Assembly: GCA_002441125.1 (NCBI GenBank)
Contig: DJVI01000031.1
Span: 737-57,700 of the forward strand
Reading direction: 5' to 3'
Length of the DNA stretch: 56,964 nt
Source: Caldifarciminota bacterium UBA6260
Lineage (GTDB): Bacteria; Hydrothermota; 32-111
The translations under genes were made by a program, and so were the position numbers. Of the stretch, positions 8,932-16,715 are shown piece after piece (position 1 is the stretch's first letter; each line of letters opens with the position of its first letter). The notes beneath the pieces are model-generated. The model worked only from the letters and a program-made list of their open reading frames with translations, made no database searches and was not told where the DNA came from.

Positions 8932-9700
8932 ACTTCCTAAAATTTTTTTCTTCGATATGGATGGGACTTTGTATCTTGGAGATATACTTATAGATGGTTC
9001 CGTCCAATTATTAAATAGATTGAAAGATCTTGGAATAAAAAGGGTCTTTCTTTCAAACAACTCATCTAAAAACAGAAACGATTATTATATGAAACTAAAA
9101 AGGATGGGATTTGAACTTTCCATTGATGAGATCTTCACATCTTTGAACGCAACCATTCTAAAGATGAAAAGGGAAAATATTAAAAAAATATTCCCACTCG
9201 GAACACCATCTTTTGAAGAGGAGTTGAGAGAGAATGGTTTTATACTTACCGATAAAGACCCGGAAGTTGTTTTGCTCGGTTTCGATAAAACTCTAACTTA
9301 TGAAAAGATTGAAAAAGCATACAAGTTTTTAAAGGAAGGGAAAAGATATATCGCTACCCATCCTGATATCCTTTGTCCAACTGAGGATGGATTCATACCT
9401 GATATAGGTTGTTTTATTAGTATGTTTGAAAAGTGTACTTTAAGGTTACCTGAAATTGTTGGAAAACCGAATGTTGAAATGCTTTCCAATATATTAAAAT
9501 ATTATTCTATAGATTGTAAAGATGCTGTTATGATAGGTGACAGGTTGTATACAGATATGAGAATGGCTGTTGATGCGAAAGTAATATCTGTACTAGTTCT
9601 TTCAGGAGAAACGAAGATTGAAGATTATAAAAGATCCAACCTTGATGTTGATATTGTCTGTGATTCTGTTAAAGACCTTTTTAAGGTATTTCCTTTATGA
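8888..9700 (+). CDS. HAD-superfamily subclass IIA phosphatase (NagD/PGP-like)
   Basis: The 270-residue protein has the HAD motifs in order: DMDGTLYLG (nucleophile Asp), LSNNSSK (motif II Ser/Asn), GKPNVEML (motif III Lys) and IGDRLYTDMRMA (motif IV acidic pair). The capping insert between motifs II and III has the size of subclass IIA enzymes such as NagD or phosphoglycolate/p-nitrophenyl phosphatases. The natural substrate cannot be told from sequence. I take the ATG at 8888, inside guaA, because no other usable start precedes motif I; about 15 residues then come before the usual start of the fold, so the true start could lie nearer motif I with an unusual codon. Confidence 0.85.
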   Translation: MIYHQNHLQLSNGSKLPKIFFFDMDGTLYLGDILIDGSVQLLNRLKDLGIKRVFLSNNSSKNRNDYYMKLKRMGFELSIDEIFTSLNATILKMKRENIKKIFPLGTPSFEEELRENGFILTDKDPEVVLLGFDKTLTYEKIEKAYKFLKEGKRYIATHPDILCPTEDGFIPDIGCFISMFEKCTLRLPEIVGKPNVEMLSNILKYYSIDCKDAVMIGDRLYTDMRMAVDAKVISVLVLSGETKIEDYKRSNLDVDIVCDSVKDLFKVFPL

Positions 9701-10548
9701 AAATATATATAATAGGTAAAAATGGACAGTTGGGTTTTGATCTTGACAGGGTGCTTTCAAAGAAGTATGAAGTTGATGGTGGAGGAAGAGAGAAGTTCGA
9801 TGTAAGAAGAGTTGATGATTTTTTAGCTTTTATAAAATTTAAATATGATATCATCATAAACTGTTCAGCATATCTTGATGTTGTCAACAGTGAAAAGTAT
9901 ATTAAAGACTCCTTTCTTATGAATGCGATTTTACCTTCAGTCATTTCAAAATACTGTTATGAAAATAAAATTAAATTTTTTCATTTCTCAACAGATTATG
10001 TTTTCGATGGAAGAAAAAGAACTCCCTATGTTGAGGTTGATAGATGTAATCCCTTGAACAACTATGGACTATCGAAATATGTTGGAGAAAGGATGATCCT
10101 TGAGAACAACCCTGATGCAAAAATTTTAAGGGTTAGTGGTTTATACGGTAAAAAGGAGAGTAAATCCAAGGGGTATAATTTCGTTTCATTCATAATAAAA
10201 AAAGCTGAAAAAAGGGAAAAGGTTCAGATTGTTAACGATCAGTTCCTGACTCCCACATACACCCAAAACATTGCAAAGCAGGTTGAAAAATTGATAGATT
10301 TTGATATTTCAGGTATAATCCATTCAACGGATGAAGGAGAAACAAGTTGGTATGATTTCGCTTTAGCGATAAAAAAGATTTTAAACCTTGATATAAAAAT
10401 TGAAAAAAAAGATTCAAAGGATCTTTTTCCAAAAAGACCGAAGTACTCTGTTCTCGAAAATGCAGTTTTGAAAAAAAACGGTATAAATATTATGAGAAAC
10501 TGGAAGGAATCTTTAGAATATTTTTTGAAAGTGGATCTTGTGAAATGA
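9697..10548 (+). CDS. dTDP-4-dehydrorhamnose reductase-like SDR (RfbD/RmlD family)
   Basis: The 283-residue extended short-chain dehydrogenase has the N-terminal nucleotide site KIYIIGKNGQLGFDL, the FSTDYVFDGRKRTPYVE block typical of RmlD, the catalytic NNYGLSKYVGE (Tyr-x3-Lys) and a C-terminal RPKYSVLENAVLKKNG. RmlD reduces dTDP-4-dehydro-L-rhamnose to dTDP-L-rhamnose. No rmlA, rmlB or rmlC is in the window, so the substrate is not confirmed by context; related family members act on other sugar nucleotides. It overlaps both neighbours by ATGA. Confidence 0.82.
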   Translation: MKIYIIGKNGQLGFDLDRVLSKKYEVDGGGREKFDVRRVDDFLAFIKFKYDIIINCSAYLDVVNSEKYIKDSFLMNAILPSVISKYCYENKIKFFHFSTDYVFDGRKRTPYVEVDRCNPLNNYGLSKYVGERMILENNPDAKILRVSGLYGKKESKSKGYNFVSFIIKKAEKREKVQIVNDQFLTPTYTQNIAKQVEKLIDFDISGIIHSTDEGETSWYDFALAIKKILNLDIKIEKKDSKDLFPKRPKYSVLENAVLKKNGINIMRNWKESLEYFLKVDLVK

Positions 10549-11729
10549 AAATATTTTTTTATAGTATGGGTTGTAAATTGAACCAATCTTTAACAAAAAG
10601 ATATATTGGTGAGTTTGTTGAAAAAGGATGGGAAGTTTGTAGTGAACCATCCAATGCTGATATTATTGTTCTTTCTTCATGTATAGTGACTGAAACATCA
10701 CAGAAACAGTTCAAAAATGTTCTTGAAAGGATGGTTAGAAAATATCCTGAAAAGAGGTTTCAGGTAGTTGGTTGTTATGATAAGGATTCCCTTGAAAAAG
10801 AGGTTGAATACATACAGCAGGATAGAATTTTCCAATTAAAAAATTCTTTCATTAACAGAACAAGAGTTGAAATCCCCATACAAACAGGATGCAACAGTTT
10901 TTGTTCCTACTGTATAGTTCCATATTTCAGGGGAGATGAAAAAAGCAGAGAGATAAAAAGTATTATAGAAGAGGTTGAAGGACTCATCAAAAAGAATGTA
11001 AAGGAGATAGTTTTAACTGGTGTCCATATAGGGAGATACAATTCCGAGGGGAAAAATCTTATAGATCTTATAGAAATTATCTCTCAAAAAGAAATAGAAA
11101 GGATTAGACTTTCATCTCTCGATATAAACGAGATAGATGAAAAGGATATTGAAAAACTGGCAAAAATAAAAAAGGTTGTTCCATTTTTCCATCTTTCTTT
11201 ACAACACATTTCTGAAAAAGTTTTAAAGATGATGAAAAGGAAATACAACAAAGAAATGATAAAAAATCTATTATTCTCATTTGAGGAAAATTTTTTTAAA
11301 CCTATGTTGGGTTGTGATGTCATAGTTGGTTTTCCTTTTGAAAATGATCTGGATTTTTTAGAGATGGTTGATTTCTATAAAAATAGTAATATCTCACATT
11401 TCCATATTTTCCCTTATTCAAGAAGAAAAGAAACACTCGCATACTATTTTGAAAAAAATAAAGATTCAAAAATATCGATAGAGGAAAAGATGAGGATAAT
11501 GAGAGAAGTACATAAAGAAAGAAAAGAGAAATTTTTGAAATCCTTAAAGGGTGAAAAAGAGTCTATAATTTTTGAAGGTTTGAAGGATGGTAAAATAAAA
11601 GGGAAAGGGGAAAGGTATTTTGATGGTTATCTTGAATATGATGATAAATTTAAAAAAGGTGATATCATTAAGGTAAAAGTTTTGGATTATGTCGATGGGA
11701 AGGTTATCTGTGAAGAGAGAAACCTTTAA
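10545..11729 (+). CDS. mtaB: tRNA t6A37 methylthiotransferase MtaB-like
   Basis: The 394-residue methylthiotransferase uses two iron-sulphur clusters. The N-terminal domain has Cys in MGCKLNQ, SSCIVTE and VVGCY (auxiliary cluster); the radical SAM core has TGCNSFCSYCIVPYFRG (CxxxCxxC); the C-terminus is a TRAM-like beta domain from about residue 335. MtaB converts t6A to ms2t6A at position 37 of tRNAs. The KLNQ in place of MNxxDSE separates it from its neighbour miaB. The tandem with miaB probably arose by an old family duplication; the two proteins are clearly different. The 3' end overlaps miaB by 20 bases. Confidence 0.85.
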   Translation: MKIFFYSMGCKLNQSLTKRYIGEFVEKGWEVCSEPSNADIIVLSSCIVTETSQKQFKNVLERMVRKYPEKRFQVVGCYDKDSLEKEVEYIQQDRIFQLKNSFINRTRVEIPIQTGCNSFCSYCIVPYFRGDEKSREIKSIIEEVEGLIKKNVKEIVLTGVHIGRYNSEGKNLIDLIEIISQKEIERIRLSSLDINEIDEKDIEKLAKIKKVVPFFHLSLQHISEKVLKMMKRKYNKEMIKNLLFSFEENFFKPMLGCDVIVGFPFENDLDFLEMVDFYKNSNISHFHIFPYSRRKETLAYYFEKNKDSKISIEEKMRIMREVHKERKEKFLKSLKGEKESIIFEGLKDGKIKGKGERYFDGYLEYDDKFKKGDIIKVKVLDYVDGKVICEERNL

Positions 11730-12978
11730 GATTGTAACTTACGGTTGCGAGATGAACGATTATGATAGTGAGATAATAAGTTCTATTCTTAAAAATGAAG
11801 GTTACGAAGAGGTCTTTGATATTGAAGATGCAAAAATAGTTGTTGTTAACGGTTGTTCTGTTAGGGATCATGCACAGAAGAGAGCTTTAGGGTTCATCCA
11901 GAGTTTGAAAGGTAAAAAGGATGGTAAAAGGTTCATTATAGCTGGATGTCTTGCGAAATCACTTGAAAATGAAAATATTTTTTCAGATGAATCCTTTATA
12001 GTTTCGACAGAATACAAAAAACTACCTGAACTTCTAAAGCTTAAAAATTTTAAAGAATTCAAGATAAATTCTTTAGGTAACTATTCTGATATTTTGAGAA
12101 AGACTGATTTTACTCTCTATCTTCCAATAATGAAGGGGTGCAACAATTTTTGTTCGTACTGCATAGTTCCTTATCTGAGAGGAGAAGAGGTATCTTTCAG
12201 TGTTGATGATGTTATTGAAAATATAAAAAAAAACATCAACGACAAAACGGGTGAGATAATGCTTCTTGGGCAGAATGTGAATTCATACTTTTATGATTCA
12301 TATGATTTTGTAAGATTACTCGAGAAAGTTGCAAAAGAGTTTAAAGATATGAGAATCAGATTTCTAACTTCACATCCGAAAGATTTTTCCCCCGATATAG
12401 TTAAACTTATGGCTGATTATGAAAATATTTGTCCACATTTACATCTTCCTGTTCAAACTGGATCCGATAAACTTTTAAGACTTTTACATAGAGATTACAC
12501 TGTTAAAGATTTTTTAGAAAAGATAGATAAAGCAAGAAAAATACTTAAAGATATTTCAATAACAACAGATATTATGGTTGGACTTCCATATGAGAATGAA
12601 AAAGATTTTGAAGATACATTGAAACTCGTTTTGGATATAGAATTTGATGATGCTTTCATGTACAAGTTTTCAAAAAGAAAGAATACTCTTGCTTATTTTA
12701 TGGAAGATTGTGATAAAAAGGTGAGTTCTTCAAGGCTTAAAAAACTTATCGATTTGCAGAGAAGTGTAAAGGAAAAGAAACTGAAAGAACTTGTTGGAAG
12801 GGAAGTAGAGGTTATAGTTGAAAAGGTCAGTAAGAAGAGTAAAAAGGAGTACTACGGAAGGGATAGACATAACAGGAGTGTTGTTGTTAACGGAGATGAT
12901 ATAAAAATAAATGACAAAGTTATTGTTCAGATAGTTCAGATAAAAGGGATAACCCCTTATGGAATAAAAAAGAGGTGA
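11710..12978 (+). CDS. miaB: tRNA-2-methylthio-N6-dimethylallyladenosine synthase MiaB
   Basis: This radical SAM enzyme adds a methylthio group to i6A37 of tRNAs. I place the start at GTG 11710 because GGGAAGG lies 6 bases before it; in-frame ATGs at 11689 and 11695 lack a ribosome-binding site. From GTG it is 422 residues. Features are the N-terminal cluster domain (YGCEMNDYDSE, NGCSVRD, AGCLA), the radical SAM motif KGCNNFCSYCIVPYLRGEE, the LTSHPKDF and HLPVQTGSD blocks, and a C-terminal TRAM domain beginning VGREVEVIVEK. MNDYDSE is diagnostic of MiaB as opposed to MtaB. Confidence 0.92.
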   Translation: MKRETFKIVTYGCEMNDYDSEIISSILKNEGYEEVFDIEDAKIVVVNGCSVRDHAQKRALGFIQSLKGKKDGKRFIIAGCLAKSLENENIFSDESFIVSTEYKKLPELLKLKNFKEFKINSLGNYSDILRKTDFTLYLPIMKGCNNFCSYCIVPYLRGEEVSFSVDDVIENIKKNINDKTGEIMLLGQNVNSYFYDSYDFVRLLEKVAKEFKDMRIRFLTSHPKDFSPDIVKLMADYENICPHLHLPVQTGSDKLLRLLHRDYTVKDFLEKIDKARKILKDISITTDIMVGLPYENEKDFEDTLKLVLDIEFDDAFMYKFSKRKNTLAYFMEDCDKKVSSSRLKKLIDLQRSVKEKKLKELVGREVEVIVEKVSKKSKKEYYGRDRHNRSVVVNGDDIKINDKVIVQIVQIKGITPYGIKKR

Positions 12979-12980
12979 AT

Positions 12981-13718
12981 ATGAAAAAAATTGTGATTAT
13001 TTTTGGTATAATTTTTTTATTCTTCTTTTCTTTTGAAACTGATATCAAAGAATTTTATATTAAAGGTGATTTTTTATCATTGAAACTTTTACTTGATTCT
13101 TTGAAAGTTAAAAATATAGAACCATCAAGTTCTTTGTATTTTTATATAGCTGAAATTTCAAATGATCTAACACTTTCTTTGAACTGTTATAAAACTGTTG
13201 AAGAAAATTATAAGGACTCTCCTTTTTATACGACAACTCTTCTTCGACTTGCAAAGTATTACTCACTTATTAGGGATACTTCCAAAGCGCTAACATACTA
13301 TAGAAAACTTATTTCCTTGAAGGAAAAAAATATTTTACCTTACGCGTATCTTGGCATTATTGGGATTTATGAGAACTACGCTGATATAAAAAGTTCCAAT
13401 TACTGGATTACAAGTTTTATTAATGAGGTTGACTCGAGTCCATTTTTAAATTATTTTTCTTTGAATGAAAAAAATAAACATTCACAGGCAAAAGAAAAAT
13501 TCTATTCCATTCAGATAGGTTCATTTAAAAGTAAAGATAATGCTGATAAACTCTTCAAAACATACAAGGATAAAAGCTATGATGTTTTTGTAGTATTTGA
13601 AGAGAACCTTTATAAAGTTAGAATAGGTAAATTTAAGAACGAACAGGATGCGAAAAGTTTTTTGAAAATTTTTCAAAAGGCAGAAACTCTACCTGCTTGG
13701 ATAGTTTATGGAGAATGA
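12981..13718 (+). CDS. Secreted TPR-like protein with C-terminal SPOR domain
   Basis: The 245-residue protein begins with a hydrophobic signal (KKIVIIFGIIFLFFFSF), either a signal peptide or an anchor. Residues about 20-150 are helical repeats resembling TPRs (paired motifs around FYTTTLLRLAKYYS and LPYAYLGIIGIYENY). Residues about 170-245 are a SPOR domain: FYSIQIGSFKSKDNADKL, then VFVVFEENLYKVRIGKFKNEQDAKSFL. SPOR domains bind glycan strands lacking stem peptides at division sites. I start at ATG 12981 behind AGAGGTG; an upstream in-frame GTG at 12975 overlaps the miaB stop. A role in cell-wall turnover or division is inference. Confidence 0.82.
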   Translation: MKKIVIIFGIIFLFFFSFETDIKEFYIKGDFLSLKLLLDSLKVKNIEPSSSLYFYIAEISNDLTLSLNCYKTVEENYKDSPFYTTTLLRLAKYYSLIRDTSKALTYYRKLISLKEKNILPYAYLGIIGIYENYADIKSSNYWITSFINEVDSSPFLNYFSLNEKNKHSQAKEKFYSIQIGSFKSKDNADKLFKTYKDKSYDVFVVFEENLYKVRIGKFKNEQDAKSFLKIFQKAETLPAWIVYGE

Positions 13719-13719
13719 T

Positions 13720-16278
13720 ATGAAGGATAAGGATGTTCCTATACTTAAGCAGTACAAAGAGATAAAATCGAATTTCCAGGATTCCCTGCTCCTTTTCAGG
13801 ATGGGAGATTTTTACGAAACTTTTTATGAAGATGCCAAATTCATTTCATCATTTTTAAACATTACTTTAACATCAAGAGAATATGGAGAAGATAGAGTCC
13901 CTCTTGCAGGATTTCCGATAAAATCTGCTGATCAGTATATAAGAAGATTGGTTGAAAGTGGTAAAAAAATAGCGATAGCCGATCAACTCGAAGAATCGAA
14001 TAAAAATGTGAAACTTGTGAGAAGGGGAGTTGTTGAAGTTCTAACTCCTGGAACGATAATGAGAGAATCTTTACTTTCCGAAAAAGAGAACAACTTTTTC
14101 GCTTTAACCTATATTGTTGATGGGAAAAATGTTGTATCAACTCTTGATATTTCAACCGGGGATCTTTTTATATATGATTTCAAAGATGACCAGAACATTT
14201 TTGATTTTTTAAGAAGAAAAGATATTAAGGAGATAGTTTCAAACATTAAAATAAGAATCGATGAAAAGGAAGTCAAACTTATAGATGAAGGTTTTTTCAA
14301 CTTTGAAGAATGTTTCGAAATTTTGAAAGAGCATTTTGGTATGGATAGAATAGAAAGAATAAAAAATATTGACGAAAAACTTGTTATAGCATCCGGTGCT
14401 CTTTTATCCTTCATAAGTGAGTCATATTCAACTTCTCTTGAGCAGGTTAAAAATATAGAGTATGTAGATCTTTCCAAAAGGATGATTTTGGATAGTCAAA
14501 CTATCAGAAACCTTGAGATATTTTCAAGGAGTAACGGAGAGTATGAAAATTCTTTTCTTCATTCTATAGATAGAACTAAAACTCCTATGGGTGGAAGAGC
14601 TTTGAGAGAAATTCTAAAATCTCCATACTATGATAAAGAGTCGATAACAAAAAGTTATGATAATATTGAAAGGATGCTTTTAAAATATGATATTTTGAAA
14701 TCTCTAAAAGAGTTGCTTTCAAATGTTGGGGATATTGAAAGGATAAACGCGAGGATAATTTCCAAAAGGGCTACACCCCGTTGTCTTGTGAATCTTAAGG
14801 AATCTTTAAAAAATACTATAAAAATATCTGATATTGTTGATACTTTGTCAATCGATCTACCCAAGATAGACAGGGGTGCTGTTGAAAAGGTCATCCAGAT
14901 AATAGATATATCAATAGATGAAAATGTTGTTCTTGATGGAGAGAAGGAAAAGTTTTTCAAAAAAGGATTCGACCCTGAATATGATAGATTGAAAGAACTT
15001 TCACTTGAGAGATCTAAATCGATATATATGATGGAGGATGAGGAGAAAAAAAGAACAGGGATCAACAATCTTAGGATAGGTTATTCAACTGTTATGGGCT
15101 ACTATATCGAGATAACAAATTCAAATCTTGATAGAGTCCCTAAAGATTATATAAGAAAACAAACATTGAAGAACGCTGAAAGGTTTGTTAACGAAAAGTT
15201 GAAACAGTATGAGATAGAGATATTGACTGCAGAGGAAAGACTTAACAAATTGGAAAGGGAACTTTACGATAAACTTATAGAAAGGTTATCTATTTATTAT
15301 ATTGAACTCAAAAAGGTCTCAACATTCATTGGTAAAGTTGACCTTCTATATTCTTATACTTTGTTATCTTATGAGAATGATTATGTAAAACCTGAAATTG
15401 GTGATTTCTATGAACTTTACATTGAGGATGGGAGACATCCTGTTATAGAGATAACCAACAGAAACGAAAGGTTTACTCCTAACTCTCTATATATGGATGA
15501 TAAAAGATCTTTGATACTTTTGACAGGTCCAAACATGTCAGGGAAATCAACATATTTAAGGCAGAATGCTCTGATTATTCTTATGGCTCACATTGGAGTT
15601 TTCGTGCCTGCTAAAAAAGCTAAAATACCTTTGACAGATAGAATTTTTACAAGGATAGGAGCGAGTGATGATCTTTCAAAGGGTGTTTCAACATTTATGG
15701 CAGAGATGCTTGAATGTTCTAACATAATTGAGAATATGACAGAAAAAAGTTTTATAGTTCTCGATGAGATAGGAAGGGGGACTTCAACTTTCGATGGTTT
15801 ATCGATAGCATGGGCTATAATAGAATATATACATAATCTTGACAGATCTCCAAAGACTCTTTTTGCAACACATTACCATGAGTTGACCGAACTGAAAAGC
15901 AAATTGCCAAAAATGTTCAATATGACAGCAAAGGTAAGAAAATATGATGATAGGATAGTTTTTCTTAAAAAGATCGTTGAAGGTAGTTCAGATGAAAGTT
16001 ATGGTATAGAAGTTGCAAAGATGGCTGGATTACCCAAAGAGATAACGGAAAACGCTTCGCAGATTTTATCACTTTTAAAAGAGAGTGAGATGAATGTTAA
16101 AGAGAAGATGAGGGATGTTTCCCAACTCTCCCTATTTAAAAATTCGAAAGAGAAAGAAAAGTATGAAGAAATAATAAAAATGATATCTGAAAAAGAGATA
16201 GAGAATTTAACTCCAATAGAATCTCTTCTTTTCTTAAACGATTTGAAAAAAAGGATAGAAAAGATTAAAGAGGATTAA
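13720..16278 (+). CDS. mutS: DNA mismatch repair protein MutS
   Basis: The 852-residue protein recognises mismatches and small loops. The N-terminal mismatch-binding domain has FRMGDFYETFYEDA with the Phe-x-Glu wedge. The ATPase has Walker A GPNMSGKSTYLRQ, Walker B with the signature FIVLDEIGRGTSTFDGLS, and the THYHELTEL switch. The C-terminus carries the helix-turn-helix dimerisation part. I use ATG 13720 (GGAG at 13710-13713, six bases upstream); ATG 13708 adds four residues without a good ribosome-binding site. Its stop shares the tetranucleotide TTAA (16275-16278) with the convergent gene, leaving no room for a terminator. No mutL is in the window. Confidence 0.96.
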   Translation: MKDKDVPILKQYKEIKSNFQDSLLLFRMGDFYETFYEDAKFISSFLNITLTSREYGEDRVPLAGFPIKSADQYIRRLVESGKKIAIADQLEESNKNVKLVRRGVVEVLTPGTIMRESLLSEKENNFFALTYIVDGKNVVSTLDISTGDLFIYDFKDDQNIFDFLRRKDIKEIVSNIKIRIDEKEVKLIDEGFFNFEECFEILKEHFGMDRIERIKNIDEKLVIASGALLSFISESYSTSLEQVKNIEYVDLSKRMILDSQTIRNLEIFSRSNGEYENSFLHSIDRTKTPMGGRALREILKSPYYDKESITKSYDNIERMLLKYDILKSLKELLSNVGDIERINARIISKRATPRCLVNLKESLKNTIKISDIVDTLSIDLPKIDRGAVEKVIQIIDISIDENVVLDGEKEKFFKKGFDPEYDRLKELSLERSKSIYMMEDEEKKRTGINNLRIGYSTVMGYYIEITNSNLDRVPKDYIRKQTLKNAERFVNEKLKQYEIEILTAEERLNKLERELYDKLIERLSIYYIELKKVSTFIGKVDLLYSYTLLSYENDYVKPEIGDFYELYIEDGRHPVIEITNRNERFTPNSLYMDDKRSLILLTGPNMSGKSTYLRQNALIILMAHIGVFVPAKKAKIPLTDRIFTRIGASDDLSKGVSTFMAEMLECSNIIENMTEKSFIVLDEIGRGTSTFDGLSIAWAIIEYIHNLDRSPKTLFATHYHELTELKSKLPKMFNMTAKVRKYDDRIVFLKKIVEGSSDESYGIEVAKMAGLPKEITENASQILSLLKESEMNVKEKMRDVSQLSLFKNSKEKEKYEEIIKMISEKEIENLTPIESLLFLNDLKKRIEKIKED

Positions 16279-16715
16279 TCTTTTATTTTTTCAAAATTTT
16301 TTACTGTTAAAACTACTCTCGATTTTTTATAGTAAGTGATATACTTTAAAAGGTTAAAATTTTCATCGAAAAGTAAAGTGTCCCAGATCTCTTTATCCCT
16401 TTTATAGGTTACTATTTTAAAAGTATCTTCAATAAGAAAATCTATACTCTCTTTCTTTATAAAAGGGTAGAATAGATAGTTTAAAAAATCGTTCTTTTTC
16501 AAATCTTTTAAATTTTGGAATCTCTTCTTATCGAAAGTTATATCTATATTTTTTTTATCCTTTAAATCTATACTTCCAGAAAGGTTTTTAAACATACACA
16601 TATTTTTTTCACAGTATTCAACATTTGAAGAGAATCTTATCTTATCTACATTCTCATATTCTTTGAATGAAAGAAAAAGAAAAGTTAGATAAAATATTTC
16701 AACTATTTTTATCAT
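16275..16715 (-). CDS. Possible LolA-like outer-membrane lipoprotein carrier
   Basis: This 146-residue protein has an N-terminal hydrophobic signal (IVEIFYLTFLFLSF) and then a beta-rich body with alternating charged and hydrophobic residues, ending SRVVLTVKNFEKIKD. LolA proteins are periplasmic half-barrels of about 180-200 residues whose C-terminus often reads as a strand like this. I assign it tentatively on size, secretion, strand-rich pattern and its position directly after ftsK, an arrangement also found in gamma-proteobacteria (ftsK-lolA). No LolA motif can be pointed to with confidence, so it may be another small secreted protein. It overlaps ftsK by 17 bases. Confidence 0.45.
   Translation of the reverse strand: MIKIVEIFYLTFLFLSFKEYENVDKIRFSSNVEYCEKNMCMFKNLSGSIDLKDKKNIDITFDKKRFQNLKDLKKNDFLNYLFYPFIKKESIDFLIEDTFKIVTYKRDKEIWDTLLFDENFNLLKYITYYKKSRVVLTVKNFEKIKD

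Noticed and set aside
10545..12978. mtaB and miaB as a recent duplication
   Set aside because: The N-terminal motifs (KLNQ versus MNDYDSE) and most other residues differ, as expected for two separate methylthiotransferase families.
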